Shown here: one piece after another, positions 33,371-40,663 of the stretch
Layout of the letters: every line of letters starts with the position of its first letter
Position numbering within the stretch: position 1 is the first letter of the stretch
From: a virus
DNA length: 48,959 nucleotides
Reading direction: 5' to 3' (one strand)
IMG/VR virus record: IMGVR_UViG_3300048780_000061
Location: 1 to 48,959 of that record
Program-made: the position numbers and the translations under genes
The notes under the pieces: model-generated
Database searches by the model: none
Told to the model about the DNA's origin: nothing
The model's input: the letters and a program-made list of their open reading frames with translations, nothing else

Positions 33371-34212
33371 TGAAACAGATCGTAACCATACTGTTTGTAG
33401 TTCTGTCTGGAATCGCATTCGGGCAGAATGTGACAAACCAGTTTGGAGGACAGCCATCATTTGCGGGTCAACTACTGTCCGCTGTGCCAAGCACCACGAC
33501 TGTTTCTTATCCTTGCTTGATGGACTTCAATCCTGCCTTGGGCACTTTCTCTGATTTGGGAACTACGCCAGCAACCAATAATGGTGCCATTGCCCAGTGG
33601 AATGACCAGAGCGGTCATACGAATAATGTCATACAGCCTGTCGCAATTATCCAACCCCAATTGGTGCCTAACATAGTTAAAGGACTTCCGGTTGTTAGAT
33701 TTACCGGGCAAGCAAACGATGTTTTGTACAATCTTACTGTCTCTAATGCTCAACCAATCGTGTTTTATGTTGTATTATCTAGTGCTGATTTTACGTCGAA
33801 ACCATACGATATCTGTTACATGGGAACCAGTGGCGTATTGGGGTTATTTTTAACATCCTTTTCGGGTGGGGGTGATCTTATGGCATTAACTGAAAAGGTT
33901 GGAGGGATAGCAAGCAACACCACATCAAATAATGTTCATTTGGCCACCAGTGGGTTCAACATCGTTACCGCCATTTGGGACACTAATTCTCCCTACATCA
34001 CACTCAGAACTAACGGGGTTACCGTTGGGATAGCGACTCCCGGTTCTGGCCCCGACTTTCCACCAGTGAATGTAAGGCCCATTGGTTTTACCCTGTCAAT
34101 GTCTTTGTTCTATAACTGCGACATCGCCAGAGTGATTATCAGCACTAACGCCACACTGTCGTCTGTTACCAACATCGAGTACATGCTGAGGACTAATTAC
34201 ATTACTCCATGA
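33370..34212 (+). CDS. secreted LamG/lectin-like protein
   Basis: 280 residues, starting at an ATG that shares one base with the previous TGA. Sec signal MKQIVTILFVVLSGIAFGQ. The mature part has the beta-sandwich pattern of concanavalin/LamG-like domains (QWNDQSGHTNNVIQP, VVRFTGQANDVLYN, PIVFYVVLSSADF, and an ITLRTNGVTVG strand). Such domains bind sugars. Together with the spike gene it suggests a surface- or virion-exposed carbohydrate-binding pair. Confidence 0.7.
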   Translation: MKQIVTILFVVLSGIAFGQNVTNQFGGQPSFAGQLLSAVPSTTTVSYPCLMDFNPALGTFSDLGTTPATNNGAIAQWNDQSGHTNNVIQPVAIIQPQLVPNIVKGLPVVRFTGQANDVLYNLTVSNAQPIVFYVVLSSADFTSKPYDICYMGTSGVLGLFLTSFSGGGDLMALTEKVGGIASNTTSNNVHLATSGFNIVTAIWDTNSPYITLRTNGVTVGIATPGSGPDFPPVNVRPIGFTLSMSLFYNCDIARVIISTNATLSSVTNIEYMLRTNYITP

Positions 34213-34742
34213 CCAACCACCATCAACTCTTTCGCGGACTCGGCCTTGCGACCATTGGCCTCGTCGCGGCTCTACTGGCTGGCTGCTCGACTCAGCAGCC
34301 GCTGACTGTGCCGCTGCCGCAGGCTGGCGCGCAGGCGATGGTTGTTCCGGCGACCAATATGGTGACTGTGCCGCAGAATCTTTCAGTGACAACTGTGGCT
34401 GGCCAGAATGTCCCGGTTTTCATCCGTTCAAGCAACGAGTGGTTCCAAGCGTCGGGTGATTTGAAGAATTGGGCAAACGTGTCCAGACTGACGGCGAACG
34501 TGACTTTTGGTTGGACTGCGGAGATTGGCGCGGAGAGCTACAACCTTTACCAAGGACAGTCCAGCGGCAGTTACGCAGACCCCATAAACACCTTAACCAA
34601 TCATGTCACCGTGCCAGTCGTGGCGAACGTAACAAACTTCTTTGTCGTGACAGCGGTGGGGGCAGATGGAATCGAAAGTGTCTACTCGGCTGAACTGGCC
34701 TACGCGCCGCCGATAGTGGCGCCAAGGTTTATCATTCCATGA
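34209..34742 (+). CDS. lipoprotein with an FN3-like domain
   Basis: 177 residues. Type II signal peptide with lipobox LLAGC, Cys26. After a Pro/Val-rich linker, an FN3-like domain spans about 95-170 (VTFGWTAEIGAESYNLYQG, then FFVVTAVGADGIESVYS). Lipoproteins encoded by phages commonly block superinfection or alter the host surface. Start overlaps the previous stop (ATGA). Confidence 0.75.
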   Translation: MTNHHQLFRGLGLATIGLVAALLAGCSTQQPLTVPLPQAGAQAMVVPATNMVTVPQNLSVTTVAGQNVPVFIRSSNEWFQASGDLKNWANVSRLTANVTFGWTAEIGAESYNLYQGQSSGSYADPINTLTNHVTVPVVANVTNFFVVTAVGADGIESVYSAELAYAPPIVAPRFIIP

Positions 34743-35047
34743 CCATCATCCTCCAAACATTTTCACAGTTGCAAACGGAAATCAATGAAATGGAGAACCT
34801 CCGGCTTTATTACGAAAGCCGGATATTAGCAAAGCGCATTGCCATGGCTGAAATCGTTCACAGCGCACAATGTCAGCAAGACCAAATTGCCCGCGTTGAC
34901 GACGCGCCCGCCGCCGCAGCATCGCCGGTCCCGGCCAAACGCCAGGCGAGCGAGGAAACCCGCCTCAAGATGAGTGAAGCCCACCTGAAGCGGTGGGAAA
35001 AGCGTAGGCTTCAACAAGCGAACCAAACTAACGGGGTGAATGGATAA
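34739..35047 (+). CDS. small coiled-coil protein
   Basis: 102 residues, helical and charged. N-terminal heptads (TFSQLQTEINEMENLRLYYES) followed by a disordered Pro/Ala middle and a SEETRLKMSEAHLKRWEKRR end reminiscent of NUMOD3-type DNA-binding tails. Coupled on both sides (ATGA before, ATGGATAA overlap after). Function unknown. Confidence 0.6.
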   Translation: MTIILQTFSQLQTEINEMENLRLYYESRILAKRIAMAEIVHSAQCQQDQIARVDDAPAAAASPVPAKRQASEETRLKMSEAHLKRWEKRRLQQANQTNGVNG

Positions 35048-35402
35048 TATGAACAAAATAAATTGGACAGCGGTAGCAGCAAGCATTGCAACCGGCCTGC
35101 TTGGATTCTGTGTCGCCTTGCTGACCGTGCATTTAACTTTGGCCGGCACGCTGGCGTCCCTAGGTAACACCTTAGCCCGCCATGACGTTCAAATTGGCGC
35201 ACTGGCAGATGCACAAAGGAGCGAGGCGATAAACCGGGCTGCCGGGGATGATTTTGTATCCCGACAAATTTCAGATGACCGCGTTCACAACGACCGGGCT
35301 ATAACCGAACTGGTCGAGTTGCAGGCAGCAACGGTTAAACACGCCGACGAATTGATTTCAATGTTGAAGCTGCAAAGACAATTCGACACAAAACCAAACT
35401 GA
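35040..35402 (+). CDS. single-span membrane protein with coiled coil
   Basis: 120 residues. One hydrophobic segment at about 10-36, then a helical, heptad-rich domain (NTLARHDVQIGALADAQRSEA). Type II topology and position next to the holin-like gene suit a spanin-like or lysis accessory protein, but no spanin lipoprotein partner is adjacent other than the FN3 lipoprotein upstream. Confidence 0.6.
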   Translation: MDNMNKINWTAVAASIATGLLGFCVALLTVHLTLAGTLASLGNTLARHDVQIGALADAQRSEAINRAAGDDFVSRQISDDRVHNDRAITELVELQAATVKHADELISMLKLQRQFDTKPN

Positions 35403-35406
35403 ACTG

Positions 35407-35754
35407 ATGAATCCAATTCTCGCCTCTTTTCTTGGCAGTCTCCTGCGTTACGCGCTGATGTTGCTCGTTCCCTATTTCGTCAAACACGGCATCTTCACGG
35501 AAAGCGTTGCTGAGGGATACGTCGAGGCCGCCGTTGCTGGCCTGCTCGCGCTTGGCTGGTCGTGGTGGAAGATTCACGGCAATCGGGTCAAGTTGCTCAC
35601 GGCGCTCGCCCTGCCTGACGGCGCGACCGAGAACGACCTTAATGCTCACATGGCTTCTGGTGCAACTGCTCCGAGCGTCCTGACGCCGCCCAATGTCGTG
35701 CCGGTGTCAGTGCCAACATTTCAACCAACTCAACCAATTCAAAAAACACCATGA
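35407..35754 (+). CDS. holin-like membrane protein
   Basis: 115 residues with two membrane segments (about 5-24 and 38-56), the second ending in the LGWSWWKIHGNR motif found in many small phage holins, and a basic then disordered Pro/Thr-rich tail. Holins form pores that release endolysin at the end of infection. The lysis-type papain-fold gene lies 750 bases downstream. Holin activity is inferred from topology. Confidence 0.7.
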   Translation: MNPILASFLGSLLRYALMLLVPYFVKHGIFTESVAEGYVEAAVAGLLALGWSWWKIHGNRVKLLTALALPDGATENDLNAHMASGATAPSVLTPPNVVPVSVPTFQPTQPIQKTP

Positions 35755-36386
35755 AAACCAAACTCAAACTCATAACGGCGATGGCAGTTCCGCTGGCCAT
35801 CGGTTTTACAGCACAGGCACAGACCAACAATACCTTGCCGACAATCGGCGGCTTGACCAGCACGTTCAGCTTGTGGGTCAGCAGCTTCGATACGAACCTG
35901 TCCTACCAGGACTTCATTGTTTGGGACGGGCCGGTGTACCAGAAGAACGTCAACATTATGAACGAGTTCGGCGCGAGCTACGATGTATGGCGGCAGAAAA
36001 TTAGCACGAACAACACCAGTCTTGCCAGTGTCGGCAACAAGCTCGGCGGGCAGTTGTTCCTCGCACCTGAAGGCAGGTTCCGGCAAGCGAACATCGCCGG
36101 GGACTGGGTGAGCATGGGTGGCGGTCTTGAGTTCGGCTGGATGAAGTACGACTTCCGCTCCGGCGCTTTCATTGACGGTGTTTACCTGAACAACCCGGAG
36201 GCGTTGGGCCGTCCGCATTCTGAGCGTGAGACAGCGGAGTTCGGACTGTTCGCTGACAAGATGCTGAATAAGGCGACGGCGGCTGGAATCTTCGTCAGTG
36301 ACCAATTGCACCAGAGCGCGCCATTCTTCGGCGTGAATTTGAACGTGTCGTTCGGCAACGGCACAGGATTCCTCGGCCTGTTCTGA
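35751..36386 (+). CDS. putative outer-membrane beta-barrel protein
   Basis: 211 residues. Sec signal MKTKLKLITAMAVPLAIGFTAQA, then alternating hydrophobic strands (FSLWVSSFDTNLSYQDFIVW, LEFGWMKYDFRSGAFIDGVYL) and an end VNLNVSFGNGTGFLGLF with a terminal Phe, typical of outer-membrane insertion signals. Phage-encoded outer-membrane proteins (the Lom class) often cause superinfection exclusion or host-surface change. It ends directly before a terminator. Confidence 0.7.
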   Translation: MKTKLKLITAMAVPLAIGFTAQAQTNNTLPTIGGLTSTFSLWVSSFDTNLSYQDFIVWDGPVYQKNVNIMNEFGASYDVWRQKISTNNTSLASVGNKLGGQLFLAPEGRFRQANIAGDWVSMGGGLEFGWMKYDFRSGAFIDGVYLNNPEALGRPHSERETAEFGLFADKMLNKATAAGIFVSDQLHQSAPFFGVNLNVSFGNGTGFLGLF

Positions 36387-36402
36387 TTTTGGGTTAGGGT
36401 TG

Positions 36403-36436
36403 GCCGGGGCGGGACGTTTCACCCGCTCCGGCTTTT
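36403..36436 (+). terminator. rho-independent terminator
   Basis: GCCGGGGCGGG (36403-36413) pairs with CCCGCTCCGGC (36422-36432) with a single G-U pair, followed by TTTT. A strong terminator for the late plus-strand operon. Confidence 0.75.
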
Positions 36437-36503
36437 CCTTCCGGCACTACATTTTAATCGAAGCAACCAAAGCCGCGCCCGCGCAGCCCAACAAGGTCCT
36501 ATC

Positions 36504-36971
36504 ATGAAGATTTTAATTTGGACGGCAGCGCCTTCCGATTTCGTCGAAGGGGCCATTGACTTTTTAACGCACGGCCCGGCGCATCATGTCGGGTTCTTGA
36601 GGTCAAACGGACTGGTGCATGAATTGTATCCGCCGAAGCTCCGCGACCGCGCCATTTCTGACGATGAAAAGAAGATCGTCCAGGTGTTCTCGCTGGCCGG
36701 GTTGCCGCCCGAACTGGAAGCCAAATTCGAGCGGCTGTTTGACTTGGACAATGAGGCCGGGATTAAATACAGCGATGCGGATTTGTTCCGGTTCCTGTTC
36801 AACGAGGAAATCCCATTCGACCTGTCCGGCTACTGCTCTTGGTACGTCATGCGCTGCATCAGCATGTGCGCTCCGATGTGCCTTCCGCTGGTCAGGTGTG
36901 AAATCGGTCAGGTCAGTCCCCGCGATCTTTACATTTCACCCCGGTTAATTGAGGAAGGCTGGCCATGCTGA
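36504..36971 (+). CDS. permuted papain-fold (NlpC/P60-like) protein, possible endolysin
   Basis: 155 residues. His28 in PAHHVGFL and Cys111 in SGYCSWYV, followed by VSPRDLYIS, are the order seen in permuted NlpC/P60 proteins such as the YiiX group, where the His precedes the Cys. Members cut peptide or thioester bonds, several in peptidoglycan. Next to a holin-like gene, an endolysin is the likeliest role. Some relatives process lipids or protein adducts, so the activity is not certain. Confidence 0.7.
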   Translation: MKILIWTAAPSDFVEGAIDFLTHGPAHHVGFLRSNGLVHELYPPKLRDRAISDDEKKIVQVFSLAGLPPELEAKFERLFDLDNEAGIKYSDADLFRFLFNEEIPFDLSGYCSWYVMRCISMCAPMCLPLVRCEIGQVSPRDLYISPRLIEEGWPC

Positions 36972-37048
36972 CATTTGCCATCGCTATTTTCCTGTTCTCA
37001 GCCTCGGCACTGATGCTGATTCTGGCCATGTTCTTTTTGAGGAAGTAA
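36965..37048 (+). CDS. 27-aa membrane peptide
   Basis: Overlaps the stop of the papain-fold gene and is almost one transmembrane helix (FAIAIFLFSASALMLILAMFFL) with a basic end. Tiny membrane peptides near lysis genes can be pinholins or regulators. Support is composition and the overlap only. A small hairpin (ATGGGGT/ACCCCAT with a GAAC loop) follows at 37048-37065. Confidence 0.5.
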   Translation: MLTFAIAIFLFSASALMLILAMFFLRK

Positions 37049-37099
37049 TGGGGTGAACACCCCATAGCGTTGCGCCCGATTCGGGGCTAGGGTTGGCGC

Positions 37100-37282
37100 A
37101 TGACATTGAATATTTGGTTTTGGATTATCTACGTTGTTTGCGTTTTGTTCAGTTTGTATTTCGGCTGGCCGGAAGGCCCGGCAAATCGAACCACCTTGCG
37201 ACCACTCAGCAGCAATGTGATATTCTTCATCTTGGTTGGCATTCTCGGATGGCGGGTTTTCGGGCCTGCGATTCACGGATAA
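37100..37282 (+). CDS. small two-span membrane protein
   Basis: 60 residues, two hydrophobic segments (about 4-22 and 38-55) separated by a charged loop (FGWPEGPANRTTLRP). The start follows the small hairpin at 37048. Function unknown; probably the last late gene of the block before the insertion element. Confidence 0.6.
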   Translation: MTLNIWFWIIYVVCVLFSLYFGWPEGPANRTTLRPLSSNVIFFILVGILGWRVFGPAIHG

Positions 37283-37378
37283 ACCCGGTTTTAGGCAAAG
37301 TTGATGCTTTTGGGGGTCAAAACACCGCCAGCGAAGCCCAGGGCGTGAAAACCAGCCTTCTGGCGCGTCGGCAGATGG

Positions 37379-37579
37379 TCATTTTTCCTGCAACTCGCCA
37401 GACCCCTCCCCGCCGAGATCAACTCCCGCTCGCAACTTGTGCGCCCGGTCAGCCTCGACGCGGACTACCATTGCCGCTCCTGCTGCCATCGCTTCGATTA
37501 CCACCTCCACTGGAACTTGCGAAGCGCACGCATGGGCAATGACGAACTTCACGGCGGCTGGCTTGAAATCGAATTTCAT
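37379..37579 (-). CDS. unknown 66-aa protein
   Basis: Starts at 37579, its ATG overlapping the upstream TGA (ATGA). KFDFKPAAVKFVIAHACASQVP with a following VEVVIEAMAAGAAMVVRVEADRAH stretch reads as a small alpha/beta fold. It is the last gene of the long minus-strand accessory operon. Longer alternatives reach back into the next gene and are not needed. Confidence 0.5.
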   Translation of the reverse strand: MKFDFKPAAVKFVIAHACASQVPVEVVIEAMAAGAAMVVRVEADRAHKLRAGVDLGGEGSGELQEK

Positions 37580-37776
37580 CTTTCTATCCTTACCGATACT
37601 GCGAGTCTCCAAACGCGAATTTGCTTTTGATGGATGCCGCTTTCTCTCCCGTAAAGATGGCCGAAATAGAACAGCGTTGGAATGTGTCCGCCAAACCAAC
37701 CGACACGCACACGGCCGCCGATTTCAATTCCGGTTCTGGTGAAGCCGACTTCAAATGTATCTTCTAAAATTTTCAT
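37576..37776 (-). CDS. unknown 66-aa protein beside the insertion element
   Basis: Beta-rich small protein (ILEDTFEVGFTRTGIEIGGRVRV, then GWFGGHIPTLFYFG). Its start at 37776 lies only 21 bases from the left hairpin of the TnpB element, so the element may have separated it from the operon promoter upstream. Coupled to the next gene. Confidence 0.5.
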   Translation of the reverse strand: MKILEDTFEVGFTRTGIEIGGRVRVGWFGGHIPTLFYFGHLYGRESGIHQKQIRVWRLAVSVRIER

Positions 37777-37837
37777 CAGAGTTTGTGGGTGGAAACCTCC
37801 CCCTTTAGGGGGACTTTTCGGGTTGTTGTTTTGGTGT

Positions 37838-37865
37838 TTGACATAAGTTAGACAAGATGTATTGT
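37838..37865 (+). promoter_or_regulatory. candidate tnpB promoter
   Basis: TTGACA at 37838-37843 and TATTGT at 37860-37865, spacer 16. A GTG at 37872 lies 6 bases after the -10, giving the MKVRYTFRCYPT start seen in the family. The ATG at 37857 is upstream of the -10, so either start is possible. Confidence 0.35.
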
Positions 37866-39059
37866 TGCCTTGTGAAAGTGCGCTACACATTCCGATGCTA
37901 CCCGACAGACCGCCAAGCGCGGCAACTGGCGCGTGAGTTCGGCTGTGCGCGTCACGTCTATAACTTCGCCTTGCGACTCCGCACGGACAGCTTCAAGGAC
38001 GGCAAGCCGGTCAATTACAACGCCAGCAGCGCGGCATTGACCAAGCATCGCGCTGACCCGGAGTTTGCTTGGCTGCGTGAATCGTCCAGCGTGCCGCAAC
38101 AGCAATCTCTCCGGCATCTGCAAACGGCTTTCTCCAATTTCTTCGCCAAACGGACAAGCTACCCAGCATTCGCCAGCAAGCACGGGAAGCAATCTGCTGA
38201 ATACACGGTCAATGGTTTCAAATGGGATGCGAATAATCGCAAACTCACAATTTCCAAAGTCGGTCGGCTTCACGTCAAGTGGAGTCGCGGTTTCACGAGT
38301 GAGCCAACTACCTGCACGATAACAAAGGGCAGGGACGGACGCTACTTCGTGAGTCTTTGTCTGGACGAGCCAGCCAAAGCCGCGCTCCCCAAGACTGGAA
38401 GCATGGTCGGGATTGACTTGGGAATCAGTCGGCTCGCAACCTTGAGTTCTGGCGAGCGGATTGCAAATCCACGCTACACTGCCCGCCACGCCGCAAGGCT
38501 GGCGCGATTGCAAAGGGTTCTCGCCCGTCGCGTCAAGGGCAGTGGCCGCTGGAACCATCAACGGTTGAAAGTGGCTCGTTTGCACGCCAAGATCGCTAAC
38601 TGCCGGAAGGACACACTGGATAAGCTCACCACAGATTTGGTGCGCCGGTTCGACGTGTTGGCGATTGAGGACTTGAACGTGCGCGGCATGGTGAAGAATC
38701 ACAAGCTCGCAAAGCATATCAGTTGCGCCAGCTTTGGACAGTTCCGGCAAATGCTGACTTACAAGTGCGCTTGGTATGGCCGCGAGTTGCGGGTGGCGGA
38801 CAGGTTCTTTCCAAGTAGCAAGCGGTGTAATTCCTGTGGACACATCCACGCCAGCCTTGGATTGGAAACCAGAGAGTTCAAATGCGAAAACTGCGGCGAG
38901 CATTTGGACAGAGATCAGAACGCTGCTAAAAACATCCTGAATTTTGCGGTTGGACAAACCGTTAAAGGACGTGGAGAGATTACAAGTCCAAAGCGGGCTA
39001 CGGCCCGCCGAGGCAAATCTCTGCGAAGCGTCAAACAACTTGGCTCTGCGAATGTTTAG
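37857..39059 (+). CDS. tnpB: TnpB RNA-guided nuclease
   Basis: 400 residues, intact. RuvC-like active site: Asp187 in VGIDLG, Glu271 in LAIEDL, and Asp353 in DRDQNAAKNI, with a zinc finger between the last two (Cys324, Cys327, Cys343, Cys346). The N-terminus (KVRYTFRCYPTDRQ) is standard. TnpB uses an omega-RNA made from the right end of the element to cut target DNA and so keep the element. In IS605 relatives it works without transposase encoded here, so mobility would need TnpA in trans. A GTG at 37872 may be the true start. Confidence 0.92.
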   Translation: MYCCLVKVRYTFRCYPTDRQARQLAREFGCARHVYNFALRLRTDSFKDGKPVNYNASSAALTKHRADPEFAWLRESSSVPQQQSLRHLQTAFSNFFAKRTSYPAFASKHGKQSAEYTVNGFKWDANNRKLTISKVGRLHVKWSRGFTSEPTTCTITKGRDGRYFVSLCLDEPAKAALPKTGSMVGIDLGISRLATLSSGERIANPRYTARHAARLARLQRVLARRVKGSGRWNHQRLKVARLHAKIANCRKDTLDKLTTDLVRRFDVLAIEDLNVRGMVKNHKLAKHISCASFGQFRQMLTYKCAWYGRELRVADRFFPSSKRCNSCGHIHASLGLETREFKCENCGEHLDRDQNAAKNILNFAVGQTVKGRGEITSPKRATARRGKSLRSVKQLGSANV

Positions 39060-39128
39060 CATTTGTATTCCTAGAATCCCCGCGCCTTTAGGCCGGGGAG
39101 TATGTCAACGTTTCCCTTTTTGTTTAAG
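38950..39128 (+). ncRNA. candidate omega-RNA of TnpB
   Basis: In this family the guide RNA overlaps the 3' end of tnpB and ends at the right end of the element, its guide coming from the flank. The scaffold would include the right hairpin (39077-39099) and TATGTCAA; the guide would start at 39109. The 5' end cannot be seen from sequence. Confidence 0.4.
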
Positions 39129-39311
39129 TGCAGGATAAATAATAATTGTCACTCGCTCGTCTTGCAATGCCTTCAAAGTGGAATGACGGACTTTGATTGC
39201 GAGTATGGCGTGTCCGTCAAAATCAACTGGAGCGTCAGGACAAAAGGAGGCGGCTTGCCCCTCGACTCGGATAACGCCAGTCGCTGAAATTGATTGAACG
39301 AACTTGCTCAT
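39105..39311 (-). CDS. unknown protein truncated or ended by the insertion
   Basis: 68 residues from the ATG at 39311. The middle is a well-formed beta fold (GVIRVEGQAASFCPDAPVDFDGH, then ILAIKVRHSTLKAL). The stop TGA (39105-39107) lies in the right-end TTGACATA of the TnpB element, so the original end was probably replaced by the insertion. Function unknown. Confidence 0.55.
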   Translation of the reverse strand: MSKFVQSISATGVIRVEGQAASFCPDAPVDFDGHAILAIKVRHSTLKALQDERVTIIIYPALKQKGKR

Positions 39312-39333
39312 TTGAATTGATAGTTTCTTCGGT

Positions 39334-39939
39334 TCAGTCGGTTGCACACAGAAACCCCAAGGATTTCTGATGCTTTGAATCCTCGTTTTTCTCGGCAAGA
39401 TCACGCCGCAGGTTTTTGATGTCGGTTGCGAGTTGGCCGCACCTCGTCACTTCGCGGCCAAGATTTGAGTGGGCGAGCGCGTAGTTCGCGGATTTTTCTA
39501 TCAGTTCGCGCTCAAGTTCGCGGGCGTGCCGTGCAGGCACATATCCCGCGCCGCCGATGGCGCGAAGATTTTCTTCGGCCAGATCGGTTCGTGGTGTTTC
39601 AGTCACTTCATTGTGCCGGATTGCCCTGAACACTTCTTCGCGGATGATGGCTTCCCATGCTGGCCTGATTTCATTTTGCATCGTGTGGTCATTTATTATG
39701 CTCCACACTTCGCCAAGTTGTCCACGTTGGCGGATGTCGCGTGATATGCGCTGAAACGCTTGCATTTCTACCGTGAAGTCTTGTTCAAGACTTATGGCAT
39801 TTCGACGGTCTTTATCTTGCCGAAGTTCCTTGCAGAGGTTTGCCAGCGGGATATTCCCGCGTGTCTCCGGGAATTGATACGTCAGATATTCCCAAAGCCC
39901 TTCCACTGTCGGTCTTGATCTGTAGTCATTTTCACTCAT
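39334..39939 (-). CDS. unknown protein with a TPRTD module
   Basis: 201 residues. The N-terminal 95 are an alpha-helical domain (NIPLANLCKELRQDKDRRNAIS). At about 115 starts TPRTDLAEENLRAIGGAGYVPARHARELERELIE, a module that recurs in two other genes of the window. C-terminal helix is charged. No enzyme motif. A collapsed attC remnant sits 27 bases upstream of its start. TPRTD modules appear widely in phage proteins of unknown role. Confidence 0.6.
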   Translation of the reverse strand: MSENDYRSRPTVEGLWEYLTYQFPETRGNIPLANLCKELRQDKDRRNAISLEQDFTVEMQAFQRISRDIRQRGQLGEVWSIINDHTMQNEIRPAWEAIIREEVFRAIRHNEVTETPRTDLAEENLRAIGGAGYVPARHARELERELIEKSANYALAHSNLGREVTRCGQLATDIKNLRRDLAEKNEDSKHQKSLGFLCATD

Positions 39940-39965
39940 GGTTTTATTTTGGTTGATTTCAATTC

Positions 39966-39989
39966 GCCGTCTAATCCTTGTTACACGGC
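39966..39989. repeat. collapsed attC-like remnant
   Basis: GCCGTCTAAT...TTACACGGC forms the outer ends of an attC-like palindrome with the middle missing: GTCTAA on the left, and GTGTAAC read on the minus strand. The stop TAA of the upstream gene (39981) lies inside it. The GCCGTCTAA flank matches the full site at 43924. Confidence 0.45.
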
Positions 39990-40337
39990 TTCAAGTTCGA
40001 GCGCTTCTTTATCCACGCGGTCTGCGGTGTCGCGCAGGCGTTGAGCGTATTTTCGCTTGAGTTCTGATTGTGTGTGACCGTGCATTTCCGCCAGCGCAGC
40101 TTCAAGCGTCAGCGCGTGGCCTGACTCGCACGAGTCGCGCGTCGGATAGACATACCACCATGCGTGCGGGTCGCCCCAGCTGGCCTCTTTTATTTCCATC
40201 CGCAGTTCGAGGCGCTCATTTCGGCCTTCGTTTGCGTCGCGGAATCGCATCCAGATTTGTTCAGCGATGGCTTGCGCGGATTTGAGTGTCGCGGATTCCT
40301 CCGCAGTTATTTCGATTTTGTTCAGCTTCGGTTTCAT
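39981..40337 (-). CDS. unknown 118-aa helical protein
   Basis: Charged helical protein (TLKSAQAIAEQIWMRFRDANEG, then HTQSELKRKYAQRLRDTADRV), ending LEAV, its TAA inside the attC-like remnant. Start coupled to the upstream stop (ATGA). A small central segment (ASWGDPHAWWYVYPTRDSCESG) looks folded. Function unknown. Confidence 0.55.
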   Translation of the reverse strand: MKPKLNKIEITAEESATLKSAQAIAEQIWMRFRDANEGRNERLELRMEIKEASWGDPHAWWYVYPTRDSCESGHALTLEAALAEMHGHTQSELKRKYAQRLRDTADRVDKEALELEAV

Positions 40338-40663
40338 ATTCTTGCTTTTCGTTTTACTCGCGGTTCATCGGTGTCATACCACAGGTGAGCATGACCGGCC
40401 ATGCAGTCGTTGTATTCGTCTATGGCCATCTCGTGCTCGATTTGTTCCTGTCGCGTCCGGCTGGCGTGCTTTGCTCGCGTGCAGATCGGGTCGCAGGTGT
40501 TTGTCTTGGGGTTTTGATTGCGGACTTTTGCTCCACATATCACACAAAGCCGTCTAACAAATCGCTGGACACGAATGGCTAGTGTCCCGGCAGTTTGTTT
40601 GCTGGTTTTGCGCTCGGCCTTTTGATTGGCCTCGCTGTCTGGATTTTCTCGATACGACTTCAT
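40334..40663 (-). CDS. putative zinc-finger protein carrying an attC-derived segment
   Basis: 109 residues from the ATG at 40663; a much longer ORF from 41071 extends through noncoding DNA and is rejected. The first 35 residues are Lys/Glu/Gln rich. Around residues 30-40 (RVQRFVRRL) the coding sequence crosses a half attC-like site at 40552-40579. The end, CVICGAKVRNQNPKTNTCDPICTRAKHASRTRQEQIEHE, looks like a C4 zinc finger plus basic helix. A gene fused across a recombination site is likely. Confidence 0.55.
   Translation of the reverse strand: MKSYRENPDSEANQKAERKTSKQTAGTLAIRVQRFVRRLCVICGAKVRNQNPKTNTCDPICTRAKHASRTRQEQIEHEMAIDEYNDCMAGHAHLWYDTDEPRVKRKARI
40552..40579. repeat. attC-like half-site inside a gene
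   Basis: GTCTAACAAATCGCTGGA matches the left arm of the full sites (GTCTAACAAAACGCTGGA at 43924) at 17 of 18 bases, but no GTTRRRY partner follows within 150 bases. It is therefore a fossil half-site, now read as codons. Confidence 0.5.

Larger units (their letters stand above)
37798..39108 (+). mobile_element. TnpB-only IS200/IS605-type element
   Basis: Left subterminal hairpin at 37798-37813 (CCCCC TTTA GGGGG), an intact tnpB, and a right-end hairpin at 39077-39099 with the same TTTA loop, followed by TATGTCAA, the typical right-end layout of the family. No tnpA and no IRs or target duplication, as expected. TTGACATA near the left and TATGTCAA at the right are inverted copies. Exact left boundary is uncertain. 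It interrupts the minus-strand accessory operon. Confidence 0.75.

Noticed and set aside
36965-37065. The ATGGGGTGAACACCCCAT hairpin as a terminator
   Set aside because: Only seven pairs and no U-run after it; kept only as a note in the peptide entry.
37857-39062. A long minus-strand ORF (404 codons) opposite tnpB
   Set aside because: It is the complement of the intact tnpB gene, which has all catalytic residues; the antisense frame has no domain.
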